In this document: positions 11,847 through 16,139 of the stretch, in pieces
How positions within the stretch are numbered: the first letter of the stretch is position 1
Layout of the letters: the number at the start of each line of letters is the position of its first letter
Source of the DNA: Hyphomicrobiales bacterium
GTDB lineage: Bacteria; Pseudomonadota; Alphaproteobacteria; Rhizobiales; Devosiaceae
Length of the DNA stretch: 16,139 nt
Direction: 5' to 3'
NCBI GenBank assembly: GCA_026989045.1
Contig: JALSJY010000141.1
Location: forward strand, 1-16,139
The notes under the pieces: generated by a model
What the model saw: only the letters and a program-made list of their open reading frames with translations
Database searches by the model: none
Told to the model about the DNA's origin: nothing
Made by a program: the position numbers and the translations under genes

Positions 11847-14522
11847 ATGGGAACTCCTTATTATATTCCTGAAACCAATATTCCGCTACCACCAGTGGGC
11901 GCGGATATTATTCCAACTGCCTGTGACTATTGTATTGTTGCATGTGGTTATAAAGTCTATCGCTGGCCTGTTAAGGGCGGCAAAACTGGCGGCCCAAAAG
12001 CTGACGAAAACGCATTTGGAGAAGATTTTCCAGTTGCAGCATTAGGTGCATGGGTTGCCCCTAACCAATATAATGTGGTGCTTCATAAAGGTGAGCCGCA
12101 TCATGTTATCATTATTCCTGACAAGGATAATACTACAGTCAACTTATATGGTGACAGCTCTATTCGTGGTGGTGCTATTGCGCAAAAAGTCTATAATCCT
12201 CAGACACCAACGCGTGATCGTTTGCAGTCGCCAATGATTCGTATGTTTGGCACTCTTATGCCTGTGAGTTGGGACTTTGCTCTCGATATTGCAGCTGAGG
12301 TTGGCAAGCATGTTATTAAGAATCATGGAGCAAATGCCTATAGTGTTAAAACCTTCTCTTATGGGTTCATGGAAAATACTTATGCAATTTCAAAATATGC
12401 TCTAGGTCATATTTCAACTGCTAACTTTACCTTCCATGACACTCCATCTGATGTTACTTCAACACCGGGTTTTAGAGATGCAGGTTTTGATAATTTTGGC
12501 CCCTCATATCAAGATTGGCATGATGCTGATACATTGATGATTTGCGGCACTGATCCTTATGAAACAAAAACTATTTTGTTTACTCAATGGATTATGCCTG
12601 CAATTCAAAATGGTCAAAAAACCATTTTCCTAGGCCCTCGTCGCACCGCTGGTATTGCTTATGGTGAGGCAAATGGAGGTCTTTGGATTGATCTACAGCC
12701 AGGAACTGATCTTCCCGTAGTTTCAGCAATTGCTCGTGTAATTATTGAAAACGGCTGGCAAGATGATGAATGGATTAAAAACTGGGTTAATAATAAGTTT
12801 GAAAGCTCTTCAGGATTTGGTCAAGGCACACGTAATACTCCGTGGCAATGGCGTACAACTTGGGGCAAATTTCAAACTGGTGGTTTTGATGATTGGAAAA
12901 AATGGTTGCTTGAGCAAGATTTTGCAGATCCTGAAAAAGCAGCTGAAATTGCACAAATTGATGTGCAGAAAATCTACACAGCTGCTGAATGGTTAGCAAA
13001 ACCAAAAGCTGACGGCACACGTCCTAAATCCTCTATCATGATTGAAAAAGGGTTTTATTGGTCAAACAATACTGGCAATACTAATGCAATATCTTCATTA
13101 GGTATGATTGTTGGGGCTGGTGGTCGTCCTGGTCAGGTTATTGGTCGTGCTGGTGGTCACCAACGTGGTGGCTTGCGTGGTGGCTCTTATCCTCGCAATA
13201 AATCACCTGAAAAACTTCCAGGGCGTCGTCGTCGTGCAATGGATACCGATCGTTATTTTATGGCAGGTCATACTCGTATGGCTCACGTCATTGGTAACAC
13301 TTGGATACAAGCCATGTGTGCTTCACAAGGTCTTGCTTCTAAATTTGAAGAGCTAACTGTTCAGAATCCGCATCAGATACGTTCTTTTGATAAGCAAGAA
13401 ATTATTGAAACGCTTAAAAAGCGTGCCGATAGTGGTGGCACAGTGGTCGTCTCTCAGGATATTTATCTGATTGATCCAATTGGCGCTCGTTATTCAGATA
13501 TTGTCTTCCCAGCTTCTGGTTGGGGTGAAGATAGCTTTACTCGTGCAAATGGTGAGCGTCGCTTAAGATTATATCCTAAGTTTTACGATGCACCTGGTGA
13601 AGCAAAACCAGATTGGTGGATAATTGCACAATTATCTAAAAAAATGGGCTTTTCTGGCTTTGATTGGGAAAACTCAAATGATGTGCTTGAAGAGGCATCT
13701 CGTTTCTCACGTGGCTCACGTAAAGACTTCTATATGCTGCATGTTGCTGCTAAAAAAGAAGGCATTACATTGCATGAGAAGTTTGGCCAGTATGGAACTG
13801 ACGGCATTCAAGGGCCAGTTATGATGCTAGATGACGGCACGCTAGAAGGCACTAAACGTCTGCATGATACCACTCGTAAATTGCCAGAAACAGGTCCGGC
13901 AGGTGCAAATATGTTCAATAAGAAATTGACACATTTTAACACCCAAACAGGCAAGTGTAATATCCAAAAAGCTCCTTGGTCACTATTCTCTGATTATTGG
14001 GAATGGCTCAAACCAAGAGAAGGCGAACTTTGGGCTAGCTCTGGTCGTATTAACGAGAGATGGCAATCTGGTTATGATGATCGTCGTCGCCCATATATTG
14101 TGCAGCGTTGGCCAGAAAACTGGGTAGAAATTCACCCAGATGATGCAGCGGAACGTGGAATTGAAAGTGGCGATTATGTCATGCTTTATTCAGATCGCAT
14201 TCCGGTGCAGGTTGATACCATTGTTGGTGTTGAAGGTGACGATTTCACCTTTACCAAACTAATGGAAAACGGTCATATCGAACTTACAAAAGCAGCGATT
14301 ACTGCAGTTGCGATTGTAACGCCGGCTCTGAAAAAAGGTGTGATGTATATGGATTTCCTTCACACTGCACAGCCTGCAAACGCCCTGACTGGTCGAGTAG
14401 TCGATTGGATCAGCGGTAACTATAACTATAAGATGGGTGTTGGCATGGTCAAAAAGATTGGCGTGTCACCTTATAAGAATGACTTCCGTTCTATGACATT
14501 TGCCCGTCGTGATATAGTTTAA
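11847..14522 (+). CDS. idrA: iodate reductase molybdopterin subunit (AioA-like)
   Basis: The 891-residue DMSO-reductase-superfamily catalytic subunit would carry bis-MGD molybdenum and one [3Fe-4S] cluster. Near the N-terminus is CDYCIVACGY (Cys26, Cys29, Cys33), and the fourth ligand is replaced by Ser at GDSSIRGG (104/105), as in AioA. Recognisable alignment with Alcaligenes AioA includes GTDPYETKT, EKGFYW, RAGGHQRG, ANGERRLRL and SSGRINERWQSGYDD. Residues matching AioA Glu203, Arg419 and His423 are Glu176, Arg434 and His438. The position of arsenite-pocket His195 is Tyr172, and the following glycine-rich loop is shorter. No signal peptide is present, consistent with export together with the Rieske subunit. 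Two di-haem peroxidases in the same operon point to dissimilatory iodate reductase rather than arsenite oxidase. A related AioA-like enzyme of other specificity cannot be excluded. Confidence 0.87.
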   Translation: MGTPYYIPETNIPLPPVGADIIPTACDYCIVACGYKVYRWPVKGGKTGGPKADENAFGEDFPVAALGAWVAPNQYNVVLHKGEPHHVIIIPDKDNTTVNLYGDSSIRGGAIAQKVYNPQTPTRDRLQSPMIRMFGTLMPVSWDFALDIAAEVGKHVIKNHGANAYSVKTFSYGFMENTYAISKYALGHISTANFTFHDTPSDVTSTPGFRDAGFDNFGPSYQDWHDADTLMICGTDPYETKTILFTQWIMPAIQNGQKTIFLGPRRTAGIAYGEANGGLWIDLQPGTDLPVVSAIARVIIENGWQDDEWIKNWVNNKFESSSGFGQGTRNTPWQWRTTWGKFQTGGFDDWKKWLLEQDFADPEKAAEIAQIDVQKIYTAAEWLAKPKADGTRPKSSIMIEKGFYWSNNTGNTNAISSLGMIVGAGGRPGQVIGRAGGHQRGGLRGGSYPRNKSPEKLPGRRRRAMDTDRYFMAGHTRMAHVIGNTWIQAMCASQGLASKFEELTVQNPHQIRSFDKQEIIETLKKRADSGGTVVVSQDIYLIDPIGARYSDIVFPASGWGEDSFTRANGERRLRLYPKFYDAPGEAKPDWWIIAQLSKKMGFSGFDWENSNDVLEEASRFSRGSRKDFYMLHVAAKKEGITLHEKFGQYGTDGIQGPVMMLDDGTLEGTKRLHDTTRKLPETGPAGANMFNKKLTHFNTQTGKCNIQKAPWSLFSDYWEWLKPREGELWASSGRINERWQSGYDDRRRPYIVQRWPENWVEIHPDDAAERGIESGDYVMLYSDRIPVQVDTIVGVEGDDFTFTKLMENGHIELTKAAITAVAIVTPALKKGVMYMDFLHTAQPANALTGRVVDWISGNYNYKMGVGMVKKIGVSPYKNDFRSMTFARRDIV

Positions 14523-14539
14523 TATTAACCCCTCCATGC

Positions 14540-14571
14540 GGGCAGCTTCTTTTGAGAATCAGGAGTTGCCC
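14540..14571 (+). terminator. stem-loop between idrA and the HEAT gene
   Basis: GGGCAGCTTCT (14540-14550) pairs with AGGAGTTGCCC (14561-14571) over 11 bp, including two G-U pairs, around a 10-nt loop. It starts 18 nt after the idrA stop. No U-tract follows, so it is more likely a 3'-end stabiliser, a processing site or a partial terminator than a strong intrinsic one. It leaves open whether the HEAT gene is part of the same transcript. Confidence 0.45.
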
Positions 14572-14597
14572 GTGTCCCTTAAATAAAAGAATAAATC

Positions 14598-16139
14598 ATG
14601 TCTGAGTTAATGAAAAAATCTGAAAATAATATTTTTGAACAACTAACCGATAGCTTAAAAACCATTGTCACTGAAAATTCAGAAGTTGAACAATGTTTAG
14701 CGGTGCAAGCACTTGGTAATTTGCCTTCAAAAAAGTCCTTAGAAATTCTTATTGAACAGTTACATAACCCAGATGAAGATGTTAGATGTGATGCAGGTGA
14801 AGCACTTGCATTGATAAAAGACAAAGCCGCAATTAAGCCGTTAATTGATAATCTTATTCAAGATCCAATTGGTGAAGCAAAAGTAATATATATTCAAGCC
14901 TTGCAGGCACAAAAGGCTTTTGATTCTGCTGAAATTCTATGTGCCTTAGTTAATACAAGAGGTGAGAAACATAATGTGGCCTGGGAGGATTATGTATCTG
15001 GCTGGGACTATTGGGCAGATGTCCAAATTGCCGCGATCAAAGCTCTAGGCTCTTTTGGCACAGACATTGATACACAAGCGCCTATAGCAGCTATACTCGC
15101 TGCAATAGATGAGCCTGAGGGGCAGAATATTTGGGCATTAGCAACTAAAACATTAGTAAAATTTGGTGATAATGGTATTTCTGCGTTACTCGAGTTGATG
15201 AAATCAGCCTCCTCATTAAATCGCAAAGCTATTATTTCTGCACTTGGAGATGCGAAAGATAAACAAGGCTTGAGTCTGCTAGAGGCAGCAATGTCTGATC
15301 CTGAGCCTAGCGTTCGAATGGCTGCAATCATTAGTGGTGCAAAACGCGATTTAAAAGAAATAAGCCTTTTAGGACTAAGTGATGGCTCTGCTGGTGTGCG
15401 AGCTCAAGTTTTCAAATCTTATAAATTTTTTGACGATAAAACGATAATAGCTGGGCTTGGTGATGATAATATAAAAGTTCAAATTGCCGCTTGCGAAGCT
15501 ATCATTAGAGGCAACAAAACTCGTCCAAGCTTAAAACTGGAGCAAAGAGCAGAAAAATTATTACGCAAAGGATCAAAACAACTTCTTAGCAAAATGATTG
15601 ACGCAATGGCCGTTGCAAAACCAAAAGGATCAGCAGAGTTAATAGAGGATATTGTTAATCATAGTGCTAGCGAGAAACAAGTGCGCTTAGCAGCCTTAAG
15701 GGCGCTTGGAGAACTTAACAGCTCCAAAGCTGTTGCCTTGCTTAGCAATGCTTGTGCTGATGAGAATCAGGAAATTCGCCTTAGCGCAATTGGCTCGCTT
15801 GGTAAAATTGCAAAAACAAATGGTGAGGCTGCAACAAAAGCACTTGAGGTTTTAGCCTCTGCAATTGATGGTGAACTAGTAGCAACACCCAAAGACTGGC
15901 AGCCAGAAGAAGACAATGTTATAGATTTTAGCGAAAAGAAAAGTCTAAAAAAAGAAGAGCGCGATCAAGATAGCCGCATGGTGAAGTTAGACCGTGAGGG
16001 CAATATTATTTCGCCAGCAAAGCAGGTGGATATTGATAAGGCAATAGCTGAGGAGGCTTCAGAGGCGGAAATGGAAGCTAAAATAGTTGAGCTTGAAGAA
16101 AAGCCAGCTCCATTATCCACCCTTGACGCTATTTTAACG
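14598..16139 (+). CDS. HEAT-repeat protein (3'-truncated by the window)
   Basis: The frame is open from ATG 14598 to the last base, giving 514 residues with no stop. No signal peptide is visible, so it is probably cytoplasmic. Helical-repeat signatures recur throughout: VRCDAGEALALI, VQIAAIKALGSFG, RKAIISALGDAKD, VRMAAIISGA, VRAQVFKSY, VQIAACEAI, VRLAALRALGELNS and IRLSAIGSLGKIA. The last 80 or so visible residues are charged, Glu/Lys-rich and probably flexible. HEAT solenoids are protein-binding scaffolds with no catalytic motif. The gene follows idrA by 75 nt on the same strand. HEAT-repeat proteins also occur beside formate dehydrogenase-type molybdoenzymes, so a role in maturation or assembly is possible but inferred. 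No good ribosome-binding site precedes ATG 14598, and ATG 14610 is an alternative start. Confidence 0.82.
   Translation, partial: MSELMKKSENNIFEQLTDSLKTIVTENSEVEQCLAVQALGNLPSKKSLEILIEQLHNPDEDVRCDAGEALALIKDKAAIKPLIDNLIQDPIGEAKVIYIQALQAQKAFDSAEILCALVNTRGEKHNVAWEDYVSGWDYWADVQIAAIKALGSFGTDIDTQAPIAAILAAIDEPEGQNIWALATKTLVKFGDNGISALLELMKSASSLNRKAIISALGDAKDKQGLSLLEAAMSDPEPSVRMAAIISGAKRDLKEISLLGLSDGSAGVRAQVFKSYKFFDDKTIIAGLGDDNIKVQIAACEAIIRGNKTRPSLKLEQRAEKLLRKGSKQLLSKMIDAMAVAKPKGSAELIEDIVNHSASEKQVRLAALRALGELNSSKAVALLSNACADENQEIRLSAIGSLGKIAKTNGEAATKALEVLASAIDGELVATPKDWQPEEDNVIDFSEKKSLKKEERDQDSRMVKLDREGNIISPAKQVDIDKAIAEEASEAEMEAKIVELEEKPAPLSTLDAILT

Noticed and set aside
11253..14522. Annotation as respiratory arsenite oxidase aioBA
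   Set aside because: Family resemblance is clear, but the His195 position is Tyr, the pocket loop is shorter, two di-haem peroxidases share the operon, and no arsenite-binding protein AioX is seen nearby. Kept as the fallback call.
14579..15331. Minus-strand frames opposite the HEAT gene
   Set aside because: They are antisense shadows. The plus strand carries a 514-codon uninterrupted frame with repeated HEAT signatures.
1..16139. CRISPR array, insertion sequence, integrase or toxin-antitoxin module
   Set aside because: I saw no regularly spaced repeats of CRISPR type and no transposase, integrase or toxin-antitoxin motifs on either strand.

Overview
The window looks like chromosome of an AT-rich alphaproteobacterium, probably Hyphomicrobiales/Rhizobiales. 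The evidence is an alphaproteobacterial-type elongator tRNA-Met(CAU), a CTTCTCCC/GGGAGAAG...GAGGGGT palindromic element of the kind scattered through rhizobial genomes, and a twin-arginine Rieske/molybdoenzyme pair. The genus cannot be read from the sequence.

Layout. (1) 2-988: C-terminal part of a YfbK-like von Willebrand factor A protein. (2) 989-1297: a REP-like palindromic element with a degenerate partial copy, then tRNA-Met with a short terminator. (3) 1294-6461, minus strand: an OmpR/PhoB response regulator, followed in the same direction by a three-gene MacAB/LolCDE-type ABC exporter (ATPase, double-FtsX permease, HlyD-type adaptor). The exporter has its own candidate promoter, with an 18-bp perfect palindrome over the predicted transcription start. 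(4) 6540-8729, plus strand: a membrane hybrid sensor histidine kinase, divergent from the regulator. (5) 8730-8966: a 237-bp control region with 10-bp-phased TTACA repeats over a candidate promoter. (6) 8967-14522: four tightly spaced genes for two exported di-haem c-type peroxidases, a Tat-exported Rieske protein and an AioA-like molybdopterin oxidoreductase. (7) 14598 to the end: a HEAT-repeat protein that runs off the window.

The centrepiece is block 6. An AioAB-like pair plus two di-haem peroxidases is the signature of dissimilatory iodate reductase (idrA, idrB, idrP1, idrP2), not arsenite oxidase. The large subunit supports this. It keeps the CxxCxxxC cluster motif with Ser in place of the fourth Cys, and the Arg/Glu/His residues equivalent to AioA Arg419, Glu203 and His423. 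The arsenite-pocket His195 position is Tyr, and a nearby glycine loop is shortened. In the working model, IdrAB reduces iodate in the periplasm with electrons from c-type cytochromes, and the two di-haem proteins remove peroxide or otherwise process intermediates. The hybrid kinase and response regulator are the natural candidates to control the operon, and the phased repeats are a plausible binding site for the OmpR-type regulator. The HEAT-repeat protein may be an accessory or maturation factor. The regulatory links and the HEAT role are inference.
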